NCBI RefSeq assembly: GCF_958298935.1
Contig: NC_084935.1
Coordinates: forward strand, 7,946,001 to 8,010,000
DNA length: 64,000 nucleotides
Reading direction: 5' to 3'
Source: Phragmites australis
Taxonomy: Eukaryota > Streptophyta > Magnoliopsida > Poales > Poaceae
Position numbers and translations under genes: made by a program
Notes under the pieces: generated by a model
What the model was told of the DNA's origin: nothing
What the model saw: the letters and a program-made list of their open reading frames with translations, nothing else
The model's database searches: none
Part shown: one piece after another, positions 40,986 to 53,524 of the stretch
Layout: each line of letters opens with the position of its first letter
How positions within the stretch are numbered: position 1 is the first letter of the stretch

Positions 40986-43900
40986 TTGAGATTACAAACC
41001 TTGGCTCCTAAAGTTGTCGTGATCATGAAATTCGCCCATCTCCTTTATGATCTCTGCATGTATGAAATAGATGAGCCGGTTTTGAATATACATGAGATTG
41101 TCCTTCTCGAGAGTATTTGCAGGAAATTTATGTATCTAAAGAAGAAAATTAAAATAGTTAGGCACAACGATGAAAACTGCATTTTAATATACTATAATTA
41201 CACTAACCGATAGATATACTGGTGAACTAGAGCCAACGATTTGCATCATATACTGGGCAACATAGTACCCATAGAGGTTGATACCATGTGCCTGCTTGGG
41301 ACACTGCAGAAATTTATGCACGGTAAATTTGGTTCTATAGAATGCATATTATATCAGTAAATTGATGTGCATCGGAGAAATTATTACCGAGAACTTATGT
41401 TGGTGGCTCGGTGAGGGTTTATCTCTCCGTACAAGCCATCATATCCAAACATACTTCGTGAACACCCTTGTCAGCAAGTTATCAGATCTGAATACCTCTC
41501 TGTGTCATAGTTCCTAGGGTCCAAGTATATACAGTGTTGATTTTGTGTATACATACAAACTTGCATCTCATGGTCTTTGTAGTTGTACTGTAGAAGAATA
41601 AGGTCATTCATTCCACAGAGAGCGAGCATGGCCTCCGCGACGTATATCTTGATCCACCCTGGAGATAAAGTGATTATTGATCCACATACGACATGTGGGT
41701 TGAGGAGTCCAATTCTCAGATTCTCTCTCCTAGCTTCTTGAATCATATGTCTACACATAAGAGTAATGTAGATGAATGAGCGTATCAATAAGTTAGGCGA
41801 CTCATTAAGCATAGACCATGATTAATAACACTTACAGTGTCCAGCATCTTATTAGGCCGACGTCCATCATGTCACGATGGTAGAGGAGGAATAAATCCTC
41901 GAAGGTCACGAGGAAGGTTCTAGCTGGTTTCAGGAAATGCGCCGCTGGTACTTGATGCTAAAACCATGAGAAGAAAGATGTTTTTTCCTCATGGATCCTC
42001 TTCATGTATAGCTCATGCAGAATCATACTTGTCCAGCCCAATTGCTCTAACGCTTTCTTGCTCAATAACAGCTGGCCTACCACATAGGTGTTTGACAGAT
42101 GTTCTTCTTCTACCTCATTGCTTTTGTCCACTTGTTTGCTGGTTCTGCGCTTTTCGGGAGGTGCTGTTTTGGTGGACTGTTGGCCAGATTTGCTGGATAA
42201 TTGTTGTTGCTTATGTGGTGCAAATGAGATTTGACCTTTGGCGGAGCACGATGAAAAGAGAAGTCGCTGCCATCGCATATTGGAGATGGTGACCGTCAAG
42301 GCTGTGGAGGCGGTGGAGGGACAACCAGTATTATGAACTTTTTTGACCGCTGGATGAAGGAGTGGACGGCCTCCCCAAGTGTACTGATGTCGTCCTTTGG
42401 GGGAATATGAAGTGGGAGGGACATGCAATTCCCATATACCATGTCCACTGACACCCTAACATAACCAGGCTATAGCGGGACTCCATGAATAGTTTATTCT
42501 CCACCACATGGGAATGCCAAGCTCATGCCAACCTCAATGATGTTATCGGAGTCAACAGTGGTAGGCAGTACAAGCTTGCACTTGGTGGTCACCTCTATGT
42601 CAACGATGGGGTATCTCTCACTAGGGATCTCTTTTGGGATGTCGTCGACCAGGGGGGGGGGGGTCACCTTGAAATCCCTCGATAGGGAAGTCATGTTGAC
42701 CGAGCATGTTATCTGGAGCGTTATCTGGTGCAAATGCACAGGTAATCCAGTGCTGAGCCGGTGGAGATTCAAGTGTCGTGGCTACATCCTACTGCCTCAT
42801 AGCCCGTTCTCGCTCCTCGACCCGTTGTTATATCCTTTCTTCAAGCATATCTGTCTTTTCTTTCATCCTTGCTTCGACCTCAACGTCAATCTCCATTCTC
42901 AGCCATTCGCGCTCGATTGTTTCACGCTCAGCTTTGTTTCTCCTTCGGCTCCTATGAATCAGCATCGTCAGAGAATCCTAACTTCCATGGAACAAAAACA
43001 CCTATGCCACATGTGCGACCCATATGCTCTTTGTTTCCCAGAGCTGATGTTAGTATGTCTTTTTCTTGAGATGGCTAAAATGATCCTTGAGTGGATTCTT
43101 CCAAAAGTTGCAGGATCATTTGAGCCACCTGCTCGGTTTCTGGCTTCCTAAAGGCGACAGAATCATCAGACGAGCATATGGCCCTTTCTCAAAACTAGTT
43201 TCGAGCCCACCACTCTGGGATCTAGGAAAATGGTGTGGAGTGGTTCTCCCGAGCTGCCTACTCATCCTCCTTATCCCGATCCAACTCTTTGCGTGTGTAC
43301 CCACCAGTGTCGAGTATGTGGGGGTGCGTGTTGCATGATTGGCACACATTGTTAGCCTGACTTTCCTGCTGAAATTCCTCAGACTGGCACCTTACCACAA
43401 ACTCTGTCTATTAATCCACTAAGTACCCATAAATAATATTATTGGAGATAAGATCCTACTCCATATATGTATTATACAACTCCTTCTTAAAGGTCTTCCC
43501 TGCCGTGCCCATCTTGGCTATTGATTGTCTTTCCACGACCTCCAAGAAGCATCAAATTGTGTTTTAATTGTTTCTCACAAAAAGTTTTTATCACTCTGCG
43601 GCATGGCTTTCCAGTTTAGGTAGGTTCTCCTGATCCTTGTCCCAAGTGAGACATATGCTCTACGGAGTTGCTGAGACATATGCCGTCTGAGCTTGCTGAG
43701 ACTGTGTTGGCACACCTTCCTTATTGACGTGAGTTATGGTGTAGTGACCCATGGACATTTGATTTTTTGCCTCAGCCACATCGCTTTCGCTTCTACACCT
43801 GAGTTTCTTCTTTTTTCTCCTGAGAAATGACCTCTTTATCTGTGACCTCTTCTTGTTGAGGAGAAGAGGTACAAGACAATTCAAGTTCATCTACAAACGC
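40986..43900 (-). pseudogene. ULP1 (C48)-type gene of a CACTA element, decayed
   Basis: Read from right to left, 43900-42780 holds a charged, coiled-coil-like region with several stops. The piece at 42772-42494 carries DDIPKEIP and TKCKLVLP, and 42428-41958 carries AVGQ-like YVVGQLLLSKKALEQLG and LHELYMKRIHEEK, both typical of this CACTA gene. The protease part follows: 41812-41471 (RIGLLNPHVVC and, near the end, YNYKDHE then CIYLDP, with the catalytic His and Asp contexts) and about 41310-41210 (CPKQAHGINLYGYYVAQYM). In the last box the usual catalytic cysteine of LCGYYV is a tyrosine (codon 41273-41271). The gene is broken by stops and has lost its nucleophile. Confidence 0.68.
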
Positions 43901-44245
43901 CATTTTCAAAATAGTAAAACTCATATACTTATTAGGATGAGAGGTATAAATGATATATAAAACTTATAATTTTAAAATTTGCGTTGGACATTGCAGTTTT
44001 CTTTATGTTTATTTGATTATTAGTGCCATGAAGTGCATAATTCCTGTTTCAGTACTACTCATGTGTAAATGCTGATTTTTTTTTTTTAAGAAATGACAAT
44101 GTTGACTCATTGGTTGAAGGCTACTGGCTTTTACATGTTAATTCAGGAGCGTGGAGATGCTTTGATCCCTTTATGGATACACATTACAAACTAGTGCATT
44201 TATGCGTACATGCTACAGGTTTGTAATCCTTCTAGAAGTAGGCTG

Positions 44246-44561
44246 CAGTGACGGGCAATACCGTTTATAGCAGCACACAAACCGTCTCTACGTGTTTAAT
44301 CTCATTCTTCTAATTCAAATTTGAGATGGTAATAATTCAAATTTGAGATGGTAATAATTCAAATTAAATATGGTCTTTTAAATGCCTAGTAATTTAATTT
44401 GGAATTTCATTTCTCAGCCGTGTTTGTAGACCATCTCTGGATGTAGACACGGTTATCAAAACTGTCTCTATATTTGACACGGGTTCTAAACCAGTCTCGA
44501 GGGCATATAAAGATAGGTGAGAAATGGAAAATCGTCTCCAGAGGCTGTTTTTGCTGTAGTG
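44246..44561. mobile_element. CACTA-like MITE
   Basis: The right end reads, inverted, CACTACAGCAAAAACAGCC, a classic CACTA terminus. The left end CAGTGACGGGCAATACCG is a diverged counterpart. Subterminal GAGACGGTT/AACCGTCTC motifs lie inside both ends, and a 22-base phrase containing AATTCAAATTTGAGATGGTA is duplicated at 44315-44355. The element is 316 bp and has no coding capacity. Confidence 0.55.
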
Positions 44562-44569
44562 AGGTATTA

Positions 44570-45540
44570 TGCCATCTTTGGAAGAAATAAATATTCAAGA
44601 TCAAGGGTTAGTAAAATGGATGATATTATGAGGAGCAGGATAACCAGACTGAAGGAATGATGGGGGCAGACAGTAGTAATATAGAGAAATGAACCACATA
44701 TCAGACAAATGCTATGCTACCAAGTGACAAGAATAAGGATGATACTGTTGATATGACTAAAGGGGCAAAGAAGCAGCAAAAATGGTGTCCTGTGCTGGTG
44801 GAAAGGATCGGAGGAGTTGAAGAACTGTTAATGGTGGGAAGACTGTTATGGAGACAGCTATAAAAAGGCAGAAGGATTTGGAGAAATATTATGCTCCTGA
44901 TAAAGGTAAGAAAATCTAAACAGAAATGCGTAAATTCTGATAAATTACTTTCCATATATAATTCTGTTGGAATTAATATGGACAAGGATAGATTATGGAT
45001 CTCTAGTTGTGCAGCTAGTTTCAGTGGAGGGTTTATGGGAGCAAGGGCTCTGTGCCAGCAATTTTGAAGGATTATGGATCTCAAAGACCTCGGAAAGAGG
45101 TGTTGGTAACTCGAGTATAAGTGTCCTATGAATTTGGACTTTAACTTTACATTGGATGACACAAAACATTGTTTATCTACCCCAACAATTCATGCAGGTT
45201 GGGGACTTCTTGGACCGGTCTCAGAATTTTGCCAGATCGTCGGGAAGGAGGAGATGCAGAAAATATATGAATGCCTAAGGGTTACTGTTTCTAATTTGAG
45301 TGAGTTCTTTAAGGGTAAAATTGATGCGCCCAAGCTAAAGGACCATTTGTTTGGGGCCCTTAACCAGGATAAGCCAATCACTAACATCAGTAAAAAAAAA
45401 ATGCTGAAATGAAGAGTGTTAATCCGAATAAGACAAGCACTAACCCTAGTAAGAAAAATGCTAAGAGGAAAAACCTTGATCAGGATGAGCCAGTCACTTC
45501 TCCCGTCAGAAAGATGCTAAGAATAAGAGCAACCTGACCT
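44570..45540 (+). pseudogene. Unidentified gene-like relic (lysine-rich)
   Basis: I do not recognise the protein. The plus strand shows exon-like pieces: one around 44820-44905 ending GATAAAG|GTAAGA (a good donor), and one from a TTCATGCAG acceptor-like site at 45199 with an open stretch (45128-45412) that includes EEMQKIYECLRVTVSNLSEF and KIDAPKLKDHLFGALNQDKP. Downstream, in other frames, lysine-rich segments repeat a NQDKPIT/DQDEPVT phrase, suggesting an internally repetitive, basic C terminus. Frame changes near an A run at 45391-45400 and stops upstream argue for a pseudogene. A nuclear host protein is a guess only. Confidence 0.4.
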
Positions 45541-46202
45541 GACTTGGGAAACAGTCATCTGCCACAAAGACGATGATCCTAAATCAGAGCAACTACTAAA
45601 TTACAATACAGTCAAATTATGTCAATCAGTGGTGCAAGCAACCCGTAAAAAATAAGAAGATACTAAACAAATATAAAGGAAAACAACAACAACAAAAAAT
45701 ACAGGTGTAATGATATTTGTTTTAAATGGTTGTGAGATAAGAAAATACTATACATATATGACCAATTGCCCATACAATATCTTACAAAAGCTAAACCAAT
45801 GCTAGCTCTTCGCTTCCTTAGGATGTTCTGATTATTTTTTTGCTTTTGGAATTGTGGTCAGCAGTGATTCTCGTCAAAACCTAACTGCAAGAAGTAATTT
45901 GGAATGTATACTCTATTACTTGTTTATTTACGGAAGCCTTGGGGCTGAAAAAGAAAAGTATCTAGGTCCAATATGGGGGCTGAGCTTCCCGAAGTGAGTT
46001 CATTTTAATCTAGTGGTAAATTAAAAGCTGGAAAAAAAAACCTTGAATGCAGAAGTTTTTAGCTTATGGCATTGTGAAAGCTGGTGAAATTATATTATTT
46101 TTCTTGCATACTACATGACTGATACAAAATTACCAATATTCAAATTTTAGTACAGTAATCATTTCTCAAGCACAATGTTCTATGGTATTCCAGATTGCAC
46201 AG
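45541..46202. other. No gene recognised
   Basis: AT-rich stretch before the acyl-CoA synthetase exons, possibly former intron. No motif was seen. Confidence 0.35.
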
Positions 46203-46455
46203 GTATGCAGTTGAGACTTTTAGAGATTGTAGATACCTGGGTACAAGAATCTGCGCAGATGGAACAGTTGGAGAGTAAGGAGCGAAGGATTGTCTATTGG
46301 ATGCATCCTATAGTATTGCCTTCTGTAGATTTTTACCTAGCCTTGTTTAATTCGTGTCAAATAACGTTGCAGGTACAAATGGATGACATATGGAGAAGCT
46401 AGTACGAGCAGTACTTGCAATAGGTTCTGGTCTTATTTATCATGGAATACTTGAA
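46203..46455 (+). pseudogene. Two exons of a long-chain acyl-CoA synthetase (LACS6/7-like)
   Basis: Exon one (46203-46274) follows an acceptor TTGCACAG and encodes YAVETFRDCRYLGTR then ICADGTVGE. A normal intron (46275-46372, GTAAGG to TTGCAG) follows. Exon two (46373-46455) encodes YKWMTYGEAST and, after a one-base shift near 46413, AIGSGLIYHGI, then ends at a GTGAGT donor. These are consecutive N-terminal exons of plant peroxisomal long-chain acyl-CoA synthetases, which activate fatty acids for beta-oxidation. Exon boundaries and intron are kept, so the copy came from genomic DNA and not from mRNA. No earlier or later exon was found nearby, so it is a fragment, probably moved by a transposon. 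Confidence 0.8.
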
Positions 46456-48108
46456 GTGAGTCTCTACAAGCACTTGTCCTTTTTTTCCTATCACAAGCAG
46501 ATATCTTATGATACACTAGGAGCCAAAATTTATAACGAATAGAAAATTTAGGTAAAAAGCACGATATGTTGATTTTTTTCAAAATTTATAACAAATAGAA
46601 CATAGTGTTGAAATGACTGCTGCAAAATCAAGATTAAAAAAATATGCCGTTTTGAGTACTGAACTGCAGTCAGCAGGGATACACCTTAGAAAAATATATT
46701 GAGAAAGTAAAACAAGAAAAGCTACATGAGTTGCTCAGCAGTAGAAGCACTCGAACGTTTTCTAATGCCGAAGCACACTGCAAACTGATACGTAACCTTA
46801 AATTTACTTGTATTCATGGGTAGTTTTTTAATGAACTTGGGTAACTATTTTCACTCGTAATAAAGAAATAGAGAGATATATTACTGTGAAGTGAATGACA
46901 CTATAAAACTAAAATTGATAAAATAAGTCGGAAATAATTCAATAAAAGAAACATTCTAGTCATATGTCCTAAAACAAATAATGAAAGGACAAACCGGCTT
47001 GCCCACTAATCACTCATCGTTTCCATCTTTCCAGTGTTGGAAAGCTAAAGAGAAGATATCTTCTTGGTGTTCTACTAACATAATATCTGCCTCACATTAC
47101 TGTGAGATAAAATGAATCCCTTTAATATGGTGCATTACAACAAACTTTCAATGTAAAAGGCCAAGAAAGGCAATACAAATTCACTTGTATTCAATCTTAA
47201 GCACAACAGATTAGACAACTCGGAATGATATAAGTACAACTGCAATGCCGAAGCACACTGCAAACTGATACGCAACCTTAAATTTACTTGTATTCGTGGG
47301 TAGTTTTTTTTAATGAACTTGGGTAACTATTTTCACTCGTAATAAAGAAATAGAGTATCAAGGAGATCAATATATCGGACTGCAATCTGAACCTATCTAA
47401 GTTGAGGATATGAAGTTAAAGAAATTCAGAATTAATTGCAAGGAAGAAAAGCTCCAATTAAATTTAAAATTTGCTCTCTACCGATGCATTAAAAGCCAAT
47501 ATAAGCAAGAACAGGAAGAACATGACCAATCCCCCTAAACTCAATATGCATGGAATTAAGATCTCCAGGAAGAGTCAAGAACACACGCACAGTAGAACGT
47601 ACCTGAGAGCTAAAATTTGGGATCGTTCTAAACAGTAGCCATCTTCACACGCACAGACCACATCAGCAAGAACATGCATAGCAGCGATCCCTCTGTCCTC
47701 CTCCTCCTCGGCACCAGATCAAACCCCCTTCGAGGATTAGGAGTTGGCGGAGGACAAATGCTTGGCAAAGGGGAAGAGACAGCGAGGAGCGTGGCTCTGA
47801 TCCTCCACCTGCTTCTCAGCATAACCTCAAACCTGAGAGGAATCAAAGAATGAGAGGTGTGTCAATCTCCTCCTTCCTGTACTTTCAATCATAATTCACA
47901 TGTTCAACATTTGGGAGAAACAAACAAACTTCCCTCACCTTCCTGTGTCATCTCCCCTACTCAGATGGAACCTCCCTCTCCCCTGCTTCCTGCTTGGCGT
48001 GTCCTCCCTGCGAGTGCATTACACCATTGCCATATATATCGACGGCCAGGCGGCAACAGATCCCGTGGAAATCTTGCCATACGAAGGCGCTAGATCCCGC
48101 GTGGATCC
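46456..48108. other. No gene recognised, contains a ~110-bp direct repeat
   Basis: Two nearly identical copies beginning AATGCCGAAGCACACTGCAA lie at 46764-46873 and 47244-47355, 480 bp apart. Apart from these, only short frames are seen, including a GC-rich minus-strand frame at 47628-47846 with no domain. Confidence 0.55.
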
Positions 48109-48455
48109 TGTACAATCCGGCGAGACTGGGGGACCGCGGGGAGGGGAGGGAGAGAGGGAGAGGGAAGGAAAACCGAGGGGAAGGAGGGAGCCGGTGTTGT
48201 GGCAACACGGAGCGGGGAGGAGACACTCTGATGACGTGGATCGGGGAAGAGGTATTTTGCCTAGTTGAGGAGTCGAGAGATGTACAATCCGACGAGGCTG
48301 GGGGACCACGGGGAGGGGAGGGAGAGAGGGAGAAGGGAGGAGGACCGAAGGGGAGGGAGGGAGCCAGCGCTGTGGTGACGTGGAGTGAGGAGGAGGTGCT
48401 TCGGCAATGCGGATCAGGGAGGAGGTGTTGTGACTGGTTGAGGAGTCGAGACTCG
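48109..48455. repeat. 172-bp tandem duplication, purine-rich
   Basis: Copy one (48109-48280) and copy two (48281-48455) both begin TGTACAATCCG and end TTGAGGAGTCGAGA. The core GGGGAGGGGAGGGAGAGAGG is shared, and the G-rich runs might form quadruplex structures. Long frames on both strands here come from the low-complexity composition. Confidence 0.75.
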
Positions 48456-48789
48456 AAATATGGGGAGTGAACAAACGACGCGGACGCTCGCTGGCTCAGT
48501 CCCACATGGCGGCGCACGCGGATGAAGGGTGATGTGTGCGATCGGACAGCGATGCTTCGTCTGATCGACCAACTGTGGCAGATGAAAGAATGCAACTTAA
48601 ACATTTTAAGTAGTAATAGTAGATAGAGATACAGATGTGAGCCACCCGACGTTGTCAGCTTGCTAGCTCACGTTGCGTCGGAGGCTGGGCCGTATTTGGC
48701 GCCTCACGCAGTATCAGGTGGGCTGGAATCAATGGGCACGCACGCCGACGTTGGGCCGCACATACAAGAGAGAGGCCCGCGACACCTTG

Positions 48790-51700
48790 GGCTAGCAGGA
48801 AGAAACCGCCGGGTCTGTCTCGCGCTCGCGACTCGCCGCCGGCCGCCCGGCCCGTTGCGCCGTTCCCTGCGCTGGCCTCTACCGCCGGCGGTGACTGTTG
48901 TTCCTCTCCACCCGGCATAGCATTGCGCTAACCGCCGCATGTGTCGTCCGGACGACGTTAAACCCTAACCGCTCGCTCCGTGCGCTCGCCGCCGGCAGCC
49001 GCTCCTCTTCCTCACCAGTCCCCGTCGCGCGCCTCACTTCTCCCTGACCCGTTCGCAGCCAATGCTTGAACAGTGAGGGGTGATCCAGTCGGTACCCGTC
49101 ATTTTGCCTCGCCCTTGTTCGTCTCCTTAAACTACTTACGCCGATCAATCGACCCCTCTACCTCCCACGCGAAGCAGGTATTACTTTTGTCTTCCTCTTA
49201 ATCTCGTGGGACTTCATCTGATTACTCTTTCGTCTGTTTCGCATTGACATGCGGTAGTAACTACATTCAACTACTCATATTATAGAATTGGTTAGGTTAG
49301 CGTCCAATTACTTGCTGTCTGCATCAATCGGGGGGATTTTTAGCTGCTCATGGAATGCAGAACCTTGATTTGGTTATCCCCCTAAAGTTTGCACTCGTTC
49401 TTTTTTCTGCTGAACTTTAGAGCCACAGGCCCACAGCGCTAGGAGCTGATGAATTAGAACATTAGATCCGGAATTAAGTTAGTTTGGAGAATAACTGAAC
49501 TTTATTAAGGATGATATACTAATATGCGATAGAAAGCTACCAATAAAGCGCATAGAGAGATTCACGCTTGCAGAATATCATATATCTAGGCATTTGAATG
49601 TAGAAGCCATAGTCTATGGAACAGAGGCCCCTGTATTTAATAGCATGGCATTTTAAATGACGGATGGAATTCAGGGGCAGAGTGGTTTTTGAGTAATCTG
49701 CTGGTTGTTGTCCTGTTGTTTTTGAACTTCTTTCTGCAATAGATGATCAAGTGGCTCAAGAATTGTTGCTTGGAAAACAGTAGTATAGTGTTCATACTGA
49801 GTGTAAAAAAGTAAGATAAAAATAAGTCAAGCTCTAGATATGATTTTATATGGAGTATATATGATTTATTTGTTCATTGATTGTACTTCATTTGCAAGTT
49901 CTTTTACTAATGGTTTGGTCTGGAACAATCCTTGAAGTCCTACTATTGTGCCTTTACATTTCTTGAGCTTATTTTGTAAGTGAGATGCAAACATTTTTTT
50001 TCCTTTGAAGAAACCAAATGAACATTATTATAGCTAACTTTGGTGCTAACCTGTATTAGGATCTGGGATCGTTGGATCATGTCATTGTAGGGGAGTCCTT
50101 GATGGTGCTATATATTAATATGATAGATAAAAAGAGTTTATGTACAAAAGAAAGAAATTACATCCCACACATAGGGTACATATAAGCTAAGAGACAAGCC
50201 AGAAAAAAGATCATCCTTCACCCTAACCACGTGTAGGGTGAGCTCATTTCTGAGCAATCGAATCCATTCCATCTTGATCTGGTCTCCTGCCTTGAAAAAT
50301 CATGCATGTTGAGGCATTTTTCATTGTTTATCTTTGTAGGTATGCCCCATCAATCAGACACATCTTCCTGCTCAGATGATTCTGAAGATAGCAACACCAT
50401 CGACCCAACAGGCATATACACTATGGAAGAATTCATTGCTGAGCAAAGTGTCTTGCACAATTTACTTGAGCGGATCAGTGTGAAGATTCGGGACAAAATC
50501 GAAGCACAACAAGCTGGTACATCTCGCCGCCAGAGTGGTAATAGGAGGTTCATAGAGAGAAATCATGAAGAGGGTCATCAACGGCTTGTAGCTGATTTCT
50601 TTTCTGAAGATCCAGTCTATAATGACAAACTATTCAGAGCAAGGTACCGGATGAGAAGACCCCTCTTTCTACGTATTGTCCATGCCCTAGGCGAGTGGTC
50701 TCCCTATTTCACCAAAAGGACAGATATTTGTTATCGCCAAGGGCTCTCACCTTTGCAGAAGTGCACAGAAGCTATTCATATGTTAGTGTGTGGCTCCCCG
50801 GCAGATGCTGTTGATGAATATGTACTGATTGCTGTGTTTTGAGCGGTTCACGGAAGGGGTTATTGACAAGTTTGGCGGAGAATATTTGTGAGGCCCTACT
50901 AGTGTCGATATGCAGCGTCTACTACAAACTGGCCGGGACTGTGGCATCCCTGGCATGTTGGGAAGTATTGGTTGTATGCACTGGGAGTGGGAAAATTGCC
51001 CGCCTAGATGGATGTGTTGACTTAATCATAGTGATCACGGTGTTGCCACAATCGTTCTTGAAGCTGTTGCTTCACAAGACCTCTGGATATGGCATGCTTG
51101 TTCGGTGTTGTTGGGTCAATCAATGACATCAGTGTGCTCAATCAATCACCTTTGTTCACTGAAGTCTTGAAAGGGCAAGCTCCTCAGGTGCAAGTCTCCA
51201 TCAATAACAGACAATACAATATGGGTTACTACCTTGCCAATGAAATCTACCCAGAATGCACTGTATTCATTAAGACAATACCCTTCCCTCAAATAGAAAA
51301 GGAAGGATTGTTTGCACGATATCAAGAAAAGGCAAGGAAGGATGTCCAGCAAGCATTTAGTGTCCTGCTATCTTGTTTTCCTATCGTTCGTGGTCCAATA
51401 CGTTACTTCCAACAAGCAATTATTGGGAAAATCATTCAAGCTTGCATCATACTCCATAACATGGCAGTTGAGGATGATAAAGACATGGCAAGTGCTTGCT
51501 TTGACTCGGGTGAAGCTTCGGGGACATCAGCTGTTCTACCTTCAAATGTCAACACTGGGCCTGCCGATTGCTTAGCCGAAGTACTCCAGAGGAGTGCTAC
51601 CTTTTGTAGTCAACCAACGCATGGCCAACTAAGAAGGGACTTAATTGAGCATATCTGGCAGCAGTTTGGGCCATTTGGTGACAAGTAAAATAAGTTCTCC

Positions 51701-52180
51701 TAGTATAGGTTTATGTTGTCATGTCGTTTGGTGGATCACTGGGATATATCTTTCTCCTATTAATCTATTTAAACTTCATTATCTTTGACTTCATACAATT
51801 AACATAGTTAAAGTATTAGCATCTTGATATCCAAAAGAATTATGTTCTGGAATTTAATAAAATTGTACCCTGAAACAGGCACACACAAAAAACCTTCATT
51901 CCCGATCATTATTCAAGGTTTGCTTTCAAGCAAACCAGAATGAATTGTTCATGCTGCAAATTGTTCTGTCAGGTACTCTCCATCTCTAACTTTAGCTAGA
52001 TATGTTTGCTAATTCCTCTAAAGTAATAATGGCCCTTTCCAAGTTGTAGAGAAACATAGCCGACCAAAGCATCCTAGCATATGTAACCTTTGATGCTTCC
52101 AACTGGGGAAGAAGATATATGTTTATGTATTATGTCTCCTGCAGGGTTGTTGTTCCTTCCATTGTATTTGGCATTTACGT
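48790..52180 (+). repeat. Tandem segmental duplication, copy 1
   Basis: This ~3.4-kb segment aligns along its length with 53525-56590. The match includes the GC-rich leader (GCCGGCAGCCGCTCC near 48990 and 53730), the leader intron, the coding region and about 480 bp of 3' flank (for example GTAGAGAAACAT near 52045 and 56485). Starts are about 4.7 kb apart. The outer borders are approximate, and no transposon ends were seen at them. Confidence 0.75.
50342..51688 (+). pseudogene. HARBI1-like gene, copy 1 (broken)
   Basis: The leader exon ends at donor 49178 (GAAGCAG|GTATT), the acceptor is TTTGTAG at 50338, and ATG is at 50342. The protein is the same family as copy 2: an N-terminal serine/acidic region, MRRPLFLRIVHALGEW and a DDE_Tnp_4 nuclease domain. 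Compared with copy 2, it has a deletion of roughly 18 bases near 50828 that shifts the frame, a TGA at 50889-50891 where copy 2 has CGA, and a one-base loss near 51094-51101. The catalytic positions read Gly (GGT at 50970-50972), Asp, and Gln (CAG at 51347-51349) in place of Asp, Asp, Glu. The first and third are therefore lost, exactly as in copy 2. Confidence 0.85.
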
Positions 52181-53524
52181 ACTGCATTTCTTCAGTAACA
52201 TTAATATCCCTTGTAAAAAAAAATTAGCGTTTCGCCACTATTCCATGCGCTGTCAACCTGAGCATTCAAAAATTATCAAGTGTGGAAGAGATCATTAAGC
52301 TTACAATCCTTTTTTTCTATTTACTGGGCAGTCATCGTTGCAATCATTGTTTAATGAGGCTACAATTGGCAGTGTAAATCACATTTTGAAAGATTTGGTC
52401 ATGAACTTATATTAGCTGCACAGATTACTGAACTATGGACTGCCTTGCAGATTTGATAGGATATATATCTGAAATATATGTTATGATAACAGCAAATGAT
52501 TTTACACCGCGATAGTCATTTCTTTATAAACACATTAAATCAATAATGTTTGGATACGGCACGTTAGGACTTGCAGATTTTTTGAGTAAGATATGATGAA
52601 ATGTGACGTTTAACTGTGTACATTTTTTCATGCAGGATCTTGCTTAAAACACGATGGTTACGTTCTCTACTGAATGGCTGCGACCTTTGCCCTAAACCTG
52701 AATATTAGAAGTCTAAAAAGTGCAACATTTCCTGGTTTGGAACGTCTTATTTGCAAAGGTTAGTCCGCGACGCTGATGGATTAATGTGATTTTGCTCGTG
52801 CCGTGCGCCGGCCCGATGATCGGCAACGCCTGACGCCTTGGTCATCGTCGCGGGCGGCGCAGGCCTCACGGCTAACACACCACCCCGTGCGCCCCGCGCG
52901 CGCGAGCAGCCTGCACGCGGTGGCAGGCGAAAATAAAAAATTTATATAAATAGGAATTGTTTGAATTTTTTTATAAAATAAGCTGTCCAACCATACTTTT
53001 CCTCCATCCAACAGGCGATAGATTTAAAAATAAACCTATCAACTAAAAAAATATATGTTTCATTGTTCTCAAAATTTAAAACACTATTGAGATACTTTAA
53101 TCTAGCTTAAAAAAATTAGATAAAATATGATATGTACAATAAGAAATAAAAAAGATAAATTTCACTATACAAACAATAAATGCAATATTTTTTATTTTTA
53201 ACCGGTCGCTATAAAGTTTGTCTGTTTTATTTTTTATTGTAAAAGTAATTATTTGAGTTGAGTTTTTTGAAAATATTGATTATAGCATCTTCTATAACAT
53301 ATTTTTTTAATTTTTTCATAACTATTTTGACAATATTTTAAATTTTAAGAGTAATAGAATATAATATTTTTTATTTTTTAACCCATCACTTGTTAGGAAG
53401 ACGATATTTTTTTTAAAGGCTATCACGAGTTGGAAGTGCGAGAGCGAACCTATTTTTACAATTTTTTCAAAGACGTCCTAGTTTTACAATTTTTTAATTT
53501 TCGAAATATAAAAATAAAAAAAGC
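51692..53524. other. 3' flank of copy 1 and AT-rich spacer, no gene recognised
   Basis: To about 52180 the sequence is the duplicated 3' flank. From 52180 to 53524 it is AT-rich apart from a GC-rich island at 52795-52925, with no recognisable gene. Confidence 0.4.

Noticed and set aside
47957..48604. 215-codon minus-strand and 158-codon plus-strand frames
   Set aside because: Both come from the purine/pyrimidine-biased 172-bp tandem repeat; proteins of serine/proline or glycine/arginine runs without domains.
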